The notes beneath the pieces were generated by a model. The model was not told where the DNA came from, ran no database searches, and saw only the letters and a program-made list of their open reading frames with translations. Below are positions 9,573 through 19,401 of a stretch of DNA of 64,000 nucleotides, in pieces; position 1 is the first letter of the stretch; each line of letters begins with the position of its first letter. The stretch covers positions 1,054,001 to 1,118,000 of the forward strand of contig NZ_CP042218.1 of the NCBI RefSeq assembly GCF_007795095.1. The letters are read 5' to 3'. Origin of the DNA: Luteimonas granuli. Lineage in GTDB: Bacteria; Pseudomonadota; Gammaproteobacteria; Xanthomonadales; Xanthomonadaceae. Position numbers and translations under genes: made by a program.

Positions 9573-10529
9573 ATGATCCACGACAGCATCCTCGACACCA
9601 TCGGCCGCACCCCGGTGGTGCGCCTGCACCGGCTCGCGCCCGAAGGCATCGACCTGTACGCGAAGGTCGAATCCTTCAACCCCGGCGGTTCGGTCAAGGA
9701 CCGCCTGGCCCTGGCCATCATCCTCGACGCCGAGCAGCGTGGCCTGCTGAAGCCCGGTGACACCGTGGTCGAAGCCACCTCCGGCAATACCGGCGTGGCC
9801 CTGGCGATGGTCTGTGCGGCGCGCGGCTACCGGTTCGTGGCCACCATGGCCGAGACCTTCTCCATCGAGCGCCGCAAACTGATGCGCGCCTTCGGCGCCA
9901 AGGTGATCCTCACGCCGGCCGCTGAACGCGGCAGCGGCATGGTGCGCCGCGCGAAGGAACTGGCCGACGAACACGGCTGGTTCCTGGCCAGCCAGTTCGC
10001 CAATCCGGCAAACCCCGCCTACCACCGCAACACCACCGCCGCCGAGATCCTGCAGGACTTCGCCGGCCGCCGGCTGGACCACTTCGTCACCGGCTGGGGC
10101 ACCGGCGGCACGCTCACCGGCGTGGGCGAGATGCTGAAGCTGGCGCGTCCGGAGGTGGAGGTCGTGGCCGCGGAACCTTCGGTCGCGGCGCTGCTGCAGG
10201 GCGCGGAATTCACTCCCCACAAGATCCAGGGCTGGACCCCGGACTTCGTGCCGGAAGTGCTCAACCGCGAAGTGGCCGACCGCGTGCTGTCGGTGACCGA
10301 CGCGGACGCCATCGCGATCTCGCGCAGGCTGGCGGCGGAGGAAGGCATCTTCACCGGCATCTCGGCCGGGGCGACGGTGGCCGCCGCGCTGGAGGTCGCA
10401 CGGGGTGCCGTCGAAGGCGCGGTGATCCTGGCGATGCTGCCCGACACCGGCGAACGCTACTTCTCGACTCCGCTGTTCGAGGGCGTGGCCGAGGGCAGCG
10501 ACGACGACTGGCTGGCCGGCCTGCCCTGA
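9573..10529 (+). CDS. cysK: cysteine synthase (O-acetylserine sulfhydrylase)
   Basis: 318 aa PLP enzyme that makes L-cysteine from O-acetylserine and sulfide in the cytoplasm. The fold-type II signatures are present: Schiff-base lysine Lys42 in NPGGSVKDR, substrate loop TSGNTG, phosphate-binding GWGTGGTLTGVGE, and a C-terminal serine region with TGISAGATVAAAL. In the methionine loop after TSGNTG it reads MAETFSIERRKLMRAFGA where many CysK have MPETMS. It could be a CysM/CBS-like relative, but length and motifs favour CysK. The start is ATG at 9573 after CAGGACG. A large repeat element follows immediately downstream. Confidence 0.9.
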   Translation: MIHDSILDTIGRTPVVRLHRLAPEGIDLYAKVESFNPGGSVKDRLALAIILDAEQRGLLKPGDTVVEATSGNTGVALAMVCAARGYRFVATMAETFSIERRKLMRAFGAKVILTPAAERGSGMVRRAKELADEHGWFLASQFANPANPAYHRNTTAAEILQDFAGRRLDHFVTGWGTGGTLTGVGEMLKLARPEVEVVAAEPSVAALLQGAEFTPHKIQGWTPDFVPEVLNREVADRVLSVTDADAIAISRRLAAEEGIFTGISAGATVAAALEVARGAVEGAVILAMLPDTGERYFSTPLFEGVAEGSDDDWLAGLP

Positions 10530-10537
10530 GGCAAAAA

Positions 10538-11065
10538 GTTCTTCTCCCGATCGAGGGGACGCCTCCGTTCGAGTCCGGTCGGCCGCCAGGGGAGCTCCGG
10601 TGAAGTTCGGGCCGCCCGCCACGGACGCAGGGGGGATGCCCAGCCGGATGTCTGCGCGTCCTGCTCCCACATCCGGCCGCCGGCCATCCATGGCCGGCTC
10701 TGGGCATCCCCCCTGCATCCGCGGCGGGCACGACCTTTGGTCGCGGCCGGAAAGAAGGTCAACGCCGAAACGGTCGCGTCGTCATGAGCAGGAGCGGCCC
10801 CAGCCGCGACCGCTCTTGATCTTCCCTCCCGAAGCCGCAGAACGCCGGAGCCCGTCCCGCGCACAGGGGGTGTGCGGACAGCCGGCCATGGATGGCCGGC
10901 GGCCGGCAGTGGCAGCAGGACGCGGAGACTGCCGGGGGAGCACACCCCCTGTGCGCGGGACGGGCTGCGCGGACCCCAACAAACCGACTTCAAGGCGCGA
11001 CGGTGCGCCAGAAGCGCGACAACGCGCCAACTGCACGCCGTCACCCCCGGAGTCGGGAGAAGAAC
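10538..11065 (+). repeat. MITE-like intergenic element with terminal inverted repeats and nested hairpins (copy A)
   Basis: This 528-bp element is bounded by a perfect 13-bp inverted repeat, GTTCTTCTCCCGA at 10538-10550 and its reverse complement at 11053-11065. CAAAAA flanks both outer edges (10532-10537 and 11066-11071). Inside are two large hairpins. The first has 17-bp arms at 10627-10643 and 10700-10716. The second has perfect 27-bp arms at 10849-10875 and 10940-10966. Each holds an inner GCCGGCCAT/ATGGCCGGC near-palindrome and an 8-bp stem with a 17-base loop carrying AGCAGGACGCG in one direction or the other. No convincing protein is encoded. A related inverted or rearranged copy lies at 26318-27186. 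Confidence 0.75.
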
Positions 11066-11066
11066 C

Positions 11067-11100
11067 AAAAAAAAGGCGGCCCGGAGGCCGCCTTTTTCTT
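11067..11100. terminator. bidirectional rho-independent terminator
   Basis: The stem GGCGGCC (11075-11081) pairs with GGCCGCC (11086-11092) over a four-base loop. An A-run lies at 11067-11074 and a T-run at 11093-11097, so it can act in both directions. It sits 13 bp after the stop of the minus-strand aldolase gene and bounds the repeat element on its other side. Confidence 0.85.
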
Positions 11101-11112
11101 CGCCTGGCGCGA

Positions 11113-12120
11113 TCAGCCGCGGGTCCACTGCCCCAGCGCGGCCAGACCGTTGGCCTTTGCGCGCTGGTACACGGTGGCCTGGGCCTTGGCGTAGTTGCCG
11201 ACCAGGTCCTGCGACCAGAGCTTGAGCGCGGCCGATTGCATGGCGCGGCCGTAGGAGAACGACAGCGGCCACGGATTCGGGCCCATGCGGTTCATCGCGT
11301 CCAGGTGCGCCGTGGCGTCGTCGTCGGACTGGCCGCCGGACAGGAACACGATGCCCGGCAGGATCGCCGGCACCGCCGACTTCAGGCACATCAGGGTGGC
11401 CTCGGCCACCTCCTCCACCGGGGCCAGCTCACCGCTGTCCTTGCCCGGCAGCACCATCGAGGCCTTCAGGATCGTGCCCTCGAGGGCCACGTTCTGGTTG
11501 TACAGGGCGTCGAACAGCGCGCGCAGGGTGACCTCGCTGACCTCGTAGCAGGTCTCGATGTCGTGGTTGCCGTCCATCAGCACCTCCGGCTCCACCATCG
11601 GCACCAGGCCCTGCTCCTGGCACAGCGCGGCGTAGCGCGCCAGCGCATGGGCGTTGGCCTCGATGCAGGTTCCCGACGGGATGTCGTCGCCGATGTTGAT
11701 CACCGCGCGCCACTTGGCGAAGCGGGCGCCCAGCTTGTAGTACTCCTCCAGGCGGGCGCGCAGGCCATCGAGGCCTTCGGTGACCACCTCGCCGGGAAAG
11801 CCGGCCAGGGCGTGGGTGCCCTTGTCGACCTTGATGCCCGGGATCATGCCGTTGTCGGTCATGAACTGCGCGAAGGGCACGCCGTCCTTCGTCTTCTGGC
11901 GGATGGTCTCGTCGAACAGGATCGCGCCGCTGATGTACTCGTTGAGGTCCGGCGTGGACAGGAGCAGCTCGCGGTAGGCGCGGCGGTTCTCCTCGGTGTT
12001 CTCGATGCCGACGCCGGCGAAGCGCTTGGCGATGGTCCCGGTGGACTCGTCGATGGCGATGATCCCCTTGCCCGGGGCGACCATGGCGAGGGCGGTTTCG
12101 GCAAGCTGTTCGATGCTCAT
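11113..12120 (-). CDS. class I fructose-bisphosphate aldolase
   Basis: 335 aa Schiff-base aldolase splitting fructose 1,6-bisphosphate into glyceraldehyde phosphate and dihydroxyacetone phosphate. It resembles the eukaryote-type class I enzyme: GKGIIAIDESTGTIAKRF near the N terminus, KWRAVINIGD, VPMVEPEVLMDG, and the lysine region LEGTILKASMVLPGK, followed by GIVFLSGGQSDDDAT and LSFSYGRAMQSAAL. The start at 12120 gives MSIEQLAETALAMV. The longer upstream open frame is a GC-rich artefact running through the pyruvate kinase gene. It is the last gene of the pgk-pyk-aldolase series and is followed by a strong terminator. Confidence 0.94.
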   Translation of the reverse strand: MSIEQLAETALAMVAPGKGIIAIDESTGTIAKRFAGVGIENTEENRRAYRELLLSTPDLNEYISGAILFDETIRQKTKDGVPFAQFMTDNGMIPGIKVDKGTHALAGFPGEVVTEGLDGLRARLEEYYKLGARFAKWRAVINIGDDIPSGTCIEANAHALARYAALCQEQGLVPMVEPEVLMDGNHDIETCYEVSEVTLRALFDALYNQNVALEGTILKASMVLPGKDSGELAPVEEVAEATLMCLKSAVPAILPGIVFLSGGQSDDDATAHLDAMNRMGPNPWPLSFSYGRAMQSAALKLWSQDLVGNYAKAQATVYQRAKANGLAALGQWTRG

Positions 12121-12206
12121 GTGCAGGGACACTCCGGGCTGGCGGCGGGGCCGGACATTATAGCCGTCCTTGCCGCCCCCGGCCTTCGCGCCGCCTCCCC
12201 CCCGGA

Positions 12207-13673
12207 TCAGAGTCCGCCCAGGCCCTGGGCGGTGCCGTCGGGGCCCACCTGCAGCAGGCGCAGGGTGTTGGTGGCGCCGTGGGTCTCCATGGCCTCGCCG
12301 CTGGTGAAGACCACGCGGTCTCCGGACTCCAGCAGGCCCGCGCCCACCAGCAGGCCGATGGCGTCGCGCGCGGCCTGGCGCGCGCCCTGGCCGCGGCTGT
12401 CGTGGGCCATCGGGAACACGTCGCGCATCAGGCTCATGCGCCGGCGCGCGCCGGCGTGGCGCGAGAAGGCGTAGATCGGCGCACTGGAACGGAAGCGCGA
12501 CAGGAAGCGCGCGGTGCCGCCCGATTCGGTCATGGCCACGATCGCGGCCACGCCGATGTGCTCGCTGAGGAACATCGCCGCCATGGCGATCGCCTGGTCG
12601 GCGCGCTCCAGTCCCCGCTGCGCCTGTTCGAAATCGGTGTCGTGCTCGAACTGCTTCTCGGCGCCCTTGCAGATCCGGTCCATCGCCTCCACCGCGCGCA
12701 CCGGCCAGGCGCCGGCCGCGGTCTCGGCGGAAAGCATCACCGCGTCGGTGCCGTCGATCACCGCGTTGGCCACGTCCAGCACCTCGGCGCGCGTCGGCAT
12801 GGGGCTCTCGACCATCGACTGCAGCATCTGGGTGGCGGTGATCACCACGCGGTTGCGGGCCAGCGCCTCGCGGATGATCTTCTTCTGCAGCCCGGGCAGC
12901 TCGGCATCGCCGATCTCCACGCCCAGGTCGCCGCGCGCGACCATGACCACGTCGCTGGCATCGATGATTCCGCCGAGGTTCTCGATCGCCTCTGCACGCT
13001 CGATCTTCGACACCAGCGCGGCGTCGCATCCGTGGGCGCGGGCGACGCGGCGCGCCTCCTCCATGTCCTCGGCGTTGCGGCAGAACGAGACCGCGATGAA
13101 GTCGGCATCGATCTCGGCCGCGACCCGGATCAGTTCGCGGTCCTGGTCGGTGATCGCACCCAGCGACAGGCCGCCGCCCTGCTTGTTCAGGCCCTTGCGG
13201 TCGGACAGGACGCCGTCGTTGAGCACGGTGGTGGCGATGGTCGCGCCCTCCACCGCCTGGACCCGCAGCTGCACCATCCCGTCGTCGAGCAGCAGCACGT
13301 CGCCGGGCGCCACGTCGGCCGGCAGGCCGAGGTAGCTGACGCCGACGCCGCGCGCGTCGCCCAGGGCGGCATCGCTGCGCGCATGCAGGTCGAAGCGCTC
13401 GCCGGCGCGCAGCTGGACGCGGCCGCCCTCGAAGCGCTCGATGCGGATCTTCGGCCCCGGCAGGTCGGCGAGGATCCCGACCTCCACGCCGGCACGGGCC
13501 GCCGCCTCGCGGACCTCCTGCGCGCGGCGGACGTGGTCGGCCGGCACGCCGTGGGAGAGGTTCAATCGCACCGCGTTCACGCCCGCGCGCACCAGCGCGT
13601 CGAGCACGCCCGGCGCGTCCGTCGCCGGCCCGAGGGTGGCGAGGATGCGGGTACCACGGCGGTATTCGGACAT
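12207..13673 (-). CDS. pyk: pyruvate kinase
   Basis: 488 aa enzyme making pyruvate and ATP from phosphoenolpyruvate and ADP. It has the N-terminal RILATLGPATDAPGVLDALVRAG/VNAVRLNLSHG motif, KIRIERF, the B-domain, active-site lysine in VSKIERAEAI, metal site MVARGDLGVEIG, and the substrate loop TATQMLQSMVESPMPTRAEV with AVMLSAETAAG. A C-terminal allosteric domain follows. The start at 13673 (MSEYRRGTRIL) has GAGG five bases before it. An in-frame start 12 codons upstream is less likely. It lies between pgk and the aldolase gene on the same strand. Confidence 0.96.
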   Translation of the reverse strand: MSEYRRGTRILATLGPATDAPGVLDALVRAGVNAVRLNLSHGVPADHVRRAQEVREAAARAGVEVGILADLPGPKIRIERFEGGRVQLRAGERFDLHARSDAALGDARGVGVSYLGLPADVAPGDVLLLDDGMVQLRVQAVEGATIATTVLNDGVLSDRKGLNKQGGGLSLGAITDQDRELIRVAAEIDADFIAVSFCRNAEDMEEARRVARAHGCDAALVSKIERAEAIENLGGIIDASDVVMVARGDLGVEIGDAELPGLQKKIIREALARNRVVITATQMLQSMVESPMPTRAEVLDVANAVIDGTDAVMLSAETAAGAWPVRAVEAMDRICKGAEKQFEHDTDFEQAQRGLERADQAIAMAAMFLSEHIGVAAIVAMTESGGTARFLSRFRSSAPIYAFSRHAGARRRMSLMRDVFPMAHDSRGQGARQAARDAIGLLVGAGLLESGDRVVFTSGEAMETHGATNTLRLLQVGPDGTAQGLGGL

Positions 13674-13788
13674 CGGGGCCTCGTGTTCGGCAGTTCGGGG
13701 ATGCCCCAATGCTAGCCGAGCCCGATCGCGCGCGGCGCGCGCCGCGGCGCGGCGTGCGCTGCGCGTCCGGCACCATGTGCCGGCGCGC

Positions 13789-14964
13789 TCAGCCGGCGCG
13801 CCGCTCCAGCGCTGCGACCGCCGGCAGTTCCTTGCCTTCGAGGAACTCGAGGAAGGCGCCGCCGCCCGTGGAGATGTAGGACACGCCGTCGGCGATCCCG
13901 TACTTGTCGACCGCCGCCAGGGTGTCGCCGCCGCCGGCGATCGAGAACGCCTGCGAGGCCGCGATCGCCCGCGCCAGGGTTTCGGTGCCCTTGCCGAAGG
14001 CGTCGAATTCGAACACGCCGACCGGCCCGTTCCAGACCACGGTGCCCGCTCCGGCGATCAGCTTCGCGTAGCGCGCCGCGGTCTCCGGGCCGATGTCGAG
14101 CACCATCTCGCCCTCGCCGATCGCGTCCACCGCCTTGACCGTGGCCGGCGCGTCGGCGGCGAAAGCCGGCGCCACCACCACGTCGGTCGGCACCGGGATG
14201 TCGGCGCCTCGCGCGCGGGCGTCGGCCATGATCTTCCTGGCGGTATCGACGAGGTCGGCCTCGTGCAGCGAGGTGCCGACACCATGGCCGGCCGCGGCGA
14301 TGAAGGTGTTGGCGATGCCGCCACCGACGATCAGCTGGTCGACCTTGCCCACCAGCGAGGACAGCAGCTCGAGCTTGGTCGAGACCTTGGAGCCCGCGAC
14401 GATCGCCAGCATCGGCCGCGCCGGATCCTTCAGCGCCTTGCCCAGGGCGTCGAGCTCGGCCATCAGCAGCGGACCGCCACAGGCCTGCGCCGCGTGGCGG
14501 ATGACGCCGTGGGTGGAGGCCTGGGCGCGGTGCGCGGTGCCGAAGGCGTCCATGACGAAGACATCGCAGAGTGCGGCGTAGCGCCTGGACAGCGCCTCGT
14601 CGTCCGCCTTCTCGCCGACGTTCATGCGGCAGTTCTCGAGCAGCACGAGCTGGCCCGGCGCGACCTCGACCCCGTCGAGGTAGTCGCGGACCAGCGGCAC
14701 CTCGCGCCCGAGCAGCTCGCCCAGGCGCACGGCAACCGGCGCCAGCGAATCGGCGGCGTTCCACTCGCCTTCCTTCGGCCGTCCGAGATGCGACATCACC
14801 ATCACCGCCGCGCCCGCATCCAGCAGCGCGCGCAGCGTCGGCAGCGAGGCCAGGATGCGCTGGTCGGAGGTCACGCGGCCGTCGGCCACCGGCACGTTGA
14901 GGTCCTGGCGGACCAGCACGCGCCTGCCGGCGAGGTCGAGGTCGGTCATGCGGAGGATGGACAT
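13789..14964 (-). CDS. pgk: phosphoglycerate kinase
   Basis: 391 aa two-domain glycolytic kinase that transfers phosphate from 1,3-bisphosphoglycerate to ADP. It shows [32 protein letters not shown], the [33 protein letters not shown] region, [52 protein letters not shown] and [16 protein letters not shown]. The start [16 protein letters not shown] matches the usual bacterial start. It is followed on the minus strand by pyk and the aldolase gene. No gapA gene is adjacent in the window. Confidence 0.97.
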   Translation of the reverse strand: MSILRMTDLDLAGRRVLVRQDLNVPVADGRVTSDQRILASLPTLRALLDAGAAVMVMSHLGRPKEGEWNAADSLAPVAVRLGELLGREVPLVRDYLDGVEVAPGQLVLLENCRMNVGEKADDEALSRRYAALCDVFVMDAFGTAHRAQASTHGVIRHAAQACGGPLLMAELDALGKALKDPARPMLAIVAGSKVSTKLELLSSLVGKVDQLIVGGGIANTFIAAAGHGVGTSLHEADLVDTARKIMADARARGADIPVPTDVVVAPAFAADAPATVKAVDAIGEGEMVLDIGPETAARYAKLIAGAGTVVWNGPVGVFEFDAFGKGTETLARAIAASQAFSIAGGGDTLAAVDKYGIADGVSYISTGGGAFLEFLEGKELPAVAALERRAG

Positions 14965-15071
14965 GGGAAACGGCCGGAATGTCAGGGGGCGCCATTGTCG
15001 GCGCGGGCCGCGGCGGATTCAAACCGCCGCGAGGGCGCGCGGCCGGGCGAGCGGGCCTCGCGGCAGGCGCT

Positions 15072-16178
15072 TCAGCCGCTCCGCCTCCGGAACAGCAGCC
15101 ACGACACCGCGAGCATCAGCAGGGGCGGCGCCGCGTAGGCCAGCCGGTAGTCGAAGCCGTAGACCGCGGCCAGCTTGGCGACCTGGTTCTGCAGCATCCA
15201 GAATCCCAGCGCGAACACCACGCCGATGAACAGCCTGCGCCCGAGGCCGCCGCTGCGCAGCGAGCCGAAGGCGAAGGGCATCGCCGCCAGGCACAGCGCG
15301 AGCACGTTGACCGGGTAGTACCAGCGTCCCCAGTAGTGCTCCTCGAACTCGCTGGCATCGAGGCGGTTGCGGTGGCGGTAGTCGATGCCCTCGGCCAGCT
15401 CGCGCGCCGACATGTAGCGCGGTCGGAAGGCCCCGGCGCTGGCGGCCAGCGCGGCGGCGTCGAGCTGTGACTCCCAGCGTTCCTCGTCGACGTGGACCTC
15501 GGCCACCGAACGTTCCTCGAACGTCATCCGCCGGACGTCGCGCAGCAGCCAGCCGCTGCTGCGGTGCTCGGCGCGACCGACCTGGGCGACGGATGCCAGT
15601 CGCCCACCCTCGTCGAACTCGAACAGGCGCACGTCGTCCAGCTCCAGCCAGGCCTCGCCCCCCTCGCTGCGCTCGCGGCCGTCGCGCGCGTTGAGGAAGA
15701 TGTTGCCCTCGCGCGCCCACAGCCCGGAGTACCGGGCCACGATCATGTCGCTGGAGCGCGCGGCGGCCTTCATCGCGTCCGCGCTGCGCTGGGCGCCCGG
15801 GCCCAGGGTTTCGCCGCTGAACATCATGACCCCGGTCAGCAGCGCCAGCGGCACCGCCACCGAGACGCTCAGCCGGCGCCGGGACACGCCGAGCGCGCGC
15901 AGCGCGGTCAGCTCCGACGAGGCCGCCAGCTGCCCCAGGCCCATGAGCGTCCCGATCACAGCCGCGGTCGGGAACATGGTGTAGGCGCGCCGCGGCAGGG
16001 TGTAGGCGACGTAGGTGAGCACGCTGACGAAGCCGTAGTCGCCCTCGCCCATGTTGCCGACCTCGTCGACCGCGGCCAGCACCGCATCCAGCCCCACCAG
16101 CACCACCCAGACCAGCAGCACGGTCGCCACCACCACGCGCGCGACCAGGAGGTCGTGGATCCTCGGGAACGGCCTCAT
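15072..16178 (-). CDS. lptG: LPS export ABC transporter permease LptG
   Basis: 368 aa inner-membrane permease of the LptB2FG transporter that extracts lipopolysaccharide for transport to the outer membrane. It has the YjgP/YjgQ layout: TM helices near residues 12-32, 55-80 and 100-120, a periplasmic jellyroll (about 135-270) and three C-terminal helices ending LAYAAPPLLMLAVSWLLFRRRSG. The start at 16178 overlaps the lptF stop by four bases (ATGA), so the pair is translated together. The far longer open frame in the same phase is a high-GC artefact. Confidence 0.93.
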   Translation of the reverse strand: MRPFPRIHDLLVARVVVATVLLVWVVLVGLDAVLAAVDEVGNMGEGDYGFVSVLTYVAYTLPRRAYTMFPTAAVIGTLMGLGQLAASSELTALRALGVSRRRLSVSVAVPLALLTGVMMFSGETLGPGAQRSADAMKAAARSSDMIVARYSGLWAREGNIFLNARDGRERSEGGEAWLELDDVRLFEFDEGGRLASVAQVGRAEHRSSGWLLRDVRRMTFEERSVAEVHVDEERWESQLDAAALAASAGAFRPRYMSARELAEGIDYRHRNRLDASEFEEHYWGRWYYPVNVLALCLAAMPFAFGSLRSGGLGRRLFIGVVFALGFWMLQNQVAKLAAVYGFDYRLAYAAPPLLMLAVSWLLFRRRSG

Positions 16179-17269
16179 TCCGCGCCTCCCGCGCGACGGC
16201 GGCGCGGCGCGGCGACATGGCCGTCGCGGAAGTAGAACCAGGTGCCCGCCGCCAGCAGAGGCAGCACCAGCCACCACAGCCCCAGGCGCAGCGGAATCAC
16301 GCCGTCCGCCAGCCACCGGGTGCCCAGCAGCATCAGGTTCATGCCCACCACATAGGCCAGGAAGGCGACCGCGACGCGTCCGTACCGCGCCTGCCGCGGC
16401 GGGCTGCGCGCCAGTGGCACCGCCAGCAGCGCGAAGGCCACCGCCAGCAGCGGCGGCGCGATGCGGGCATGCAGCTGCGCGCGGGCCTCGGGGCGCGGAT
16501 CGCCCAGCAGCTCGAGGGTGGTGTCGAACTCGGGGTTGTCCTCCGCGGAACGGGTCTCGGCGTCCGGCAGGCGCATCTCGTTGCGCGCGTAGCGCATCAT
16601 GCGGAAGTCGAGGGTGTCGGCCAGCGGACCCTCGACGCGGAAGCCGTCGCCCAGGTCCAGGTAGCGTTCGGGCCCGTCCACCGTCAGGCGCCCGGTGCGC
16701 GCGGTGGTGACGTCCATGCGGTCGCCGTCCTGGCGATAGACGAACACCCGCGACAGCGCGGAGCCCTCGCCGGACATCGCGCCGACGTAGACCACGCCCC
16801 CGCCGCCCGGAAGCTCCACGAAGCGGCCGGCCTCCAGCCCGGCCAGCAGCAGGTTGCGATTGCCCTCGGCGACCATGCGCTGGGCGTAGTCGTTGGCCCA
16901 GGGGCCCAGCCACAGCGAGCAGGCGGCGATGAATGCCACCACGGGCGCCACCAGCATCAGCAGCGGCCGAAGCAGGCGCCGCGGGCCGACGCCGGTCGCC
17001 ACCAGCACCGGCATCTCGGAATCGCGGTACAGCCGGCCCATCGCCATCAGCAGGCCCAGCATCAGCCCCAGGGGCAGGATCAGCGGCAGGTAGTTCAGCA
17101 CCATCAGCCCCAGCTGGGAGAGCATCAGGCCGGCCGGGACCCGCCCGCGGGCGATGTCGCCGAGCACGTCGGCGAACACCCCGCCGAGGCTGACGATCAT
17201 CAGCACCACCAGGGCCGCGAACGTGGACTGGGCGAATTCGCGGAACAGGTAACTGTCGAGCTTCGGCAT
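16175..17269 (-). CDS. lptF: LPS export ABC transporter permease LptF
   Basis: 364 aa partner permease of LptG. It begins [45 protein letters not shown], typical of LptF, with [47 protein letters not shown] in the second and third helices, then a periplasmic domain and three C-terminal helices. The start at 17269 is chosen because it gives the conserved N terminus. Upstream in-frame ATGs add an unconserved, charged leader. It is divergent from pepA, and the 143-bp gap should hold both promoters, the common gammaproteobacterial layout. Confidence 0.93.
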   Translation of the reverse strand: MPKLDSYLFREFAQSTFAALVVLMIVSLGGVFADVLGDIARGRVPAGLMLSQLGLMVLNYLPLILPLGLMLGLLMAMGRLYRDSEMPVLVATGVGPRRLLRPLLMLVAPVVAFIAACSLWLGPWANDYAQRMVAEGNRNLLLAGLEAGRFVELPGGGGVVYVGAMSGEGSALSRVFVYRQDGDRMDVTTARTGRLTVDGPERYLDLGDGFRVEGPLADTLDFRMMRYARNEMRLPDAETRSAEDNPEFDTTLELLGDPRPEARAQLHARIAPPLLAVAFALLAVPLARSPPRQARYGRVAVAFLAYVVGMNLMLLGTRWLADGVIPLRLGLWWLVLPLLAAGTWFYFRDGHVAAPRRRRAGGAE

Positions 17270-17412
17270 CCGGGGGCGGCCTTGCATTAGAATCGGGGGT
17301 TCGTCCATACACCGCCAGGACCGCGCCGGGACGCCGGCGCCGCGGCGCAAGGCCGCATTCTGGTCCGCGGATTGTAAGGAACACTTCACGCCAAACCGCA
17401 GAACAGGACCCC

Positions 17413-18894
<1,482 letters not shown>

Positions 18895-18963
18895 GCCGCC
18901 CGGGCCGGTCCGGGCTTCCGCCTGCGGAAGCCGGCCGGCCCCGGCGTCGACCCGGGACCGAGA

Positions 18964-19401
18964 ATGCGCGCCGACTTCTACCTCATTGCCAAGCCCCGCT
19001 TCCGTGACGAGCCGCTGCTGCTGGTCTGCGAGCTGGCGAAGAAGGCCTGCGCGGCCGGCCAGCCGATGCTGGTGCTCGCGCGCGACATGGCGCAGGCCGA
19101 ACGGCTGGACGACCTGCTGTGGTCGTTCGAGCCCGACGCCTACATCCCGCACGAGATCGCCGGAACCGGCTTCGACGACGGCGAGGACGGCGACGGCGAG
19201 GCGGACGTGCTGATCGCGCCGCCGGAAATCGACGCGCCGCTGCGCCCGCTGCTGCTGAACCTGCGCGACGCGCCGGTGGACGGCGCCTTCCAGCGCGTCC
19301 TGGAAGTGGTGCCCGCAGACCCGTCGGCGCGCGAGCCGCTGCGCGAGCGCTGGAAGCAGTACAAGGCACGCGGCTTCACCCTCAACAAATACGACATGTG
19401 A
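18964..19401 (+). CDS. holC: DNA polymerase III chi subunit (HolC)
   Basis: 145 aa chi subunit, which links the clamp loader to single-strand binding protein. It begins [13 protein letters not shown] and contains [40 protein letters not shown], then the loop and VLIAPPEI region typical of HolC. It lies between pepA and valS; the stop overlaps the valS start as TGATG. The 69-bp gap to pepA contains a 9-bp inverted repeat (GGCTTCCGC/GCGGAAGCC) that could be an attenuating hairpin. A probable partner psi gene is encoded 3.5 kb away at 22869-23141. Confidence 0.92.
   Translation: MRADFYLIAKPRFRDEPLLLVCELAKKACAAGQPMLVLARDMAQAERLDDLLWSFEPDAYIPHEIAGTGFDDGEDGDGEADVLIAPPEIDAPLRPLLLNLRDAPVDGAFQRVLEVVPADPSAREPLRERWKQYKARGFTLNKYDM

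Noticed and set aside
10600..11225. Several small open frames in the hairpin elements with repeated peptides such as RAGHGWPAAG and PPVRGTG
   Set aside because: The peptides arise from reading the same palindromes in different frames on both strands. None has a ribosome site or known domain; the element explains them.
11113..13776. An 887-codon open frame joining the aldolase to a long N-terminal extension
   Set aside because: The extension is an out-of-frame translation of pyruvate kinase with no conserved domain; the real start is at 12120.
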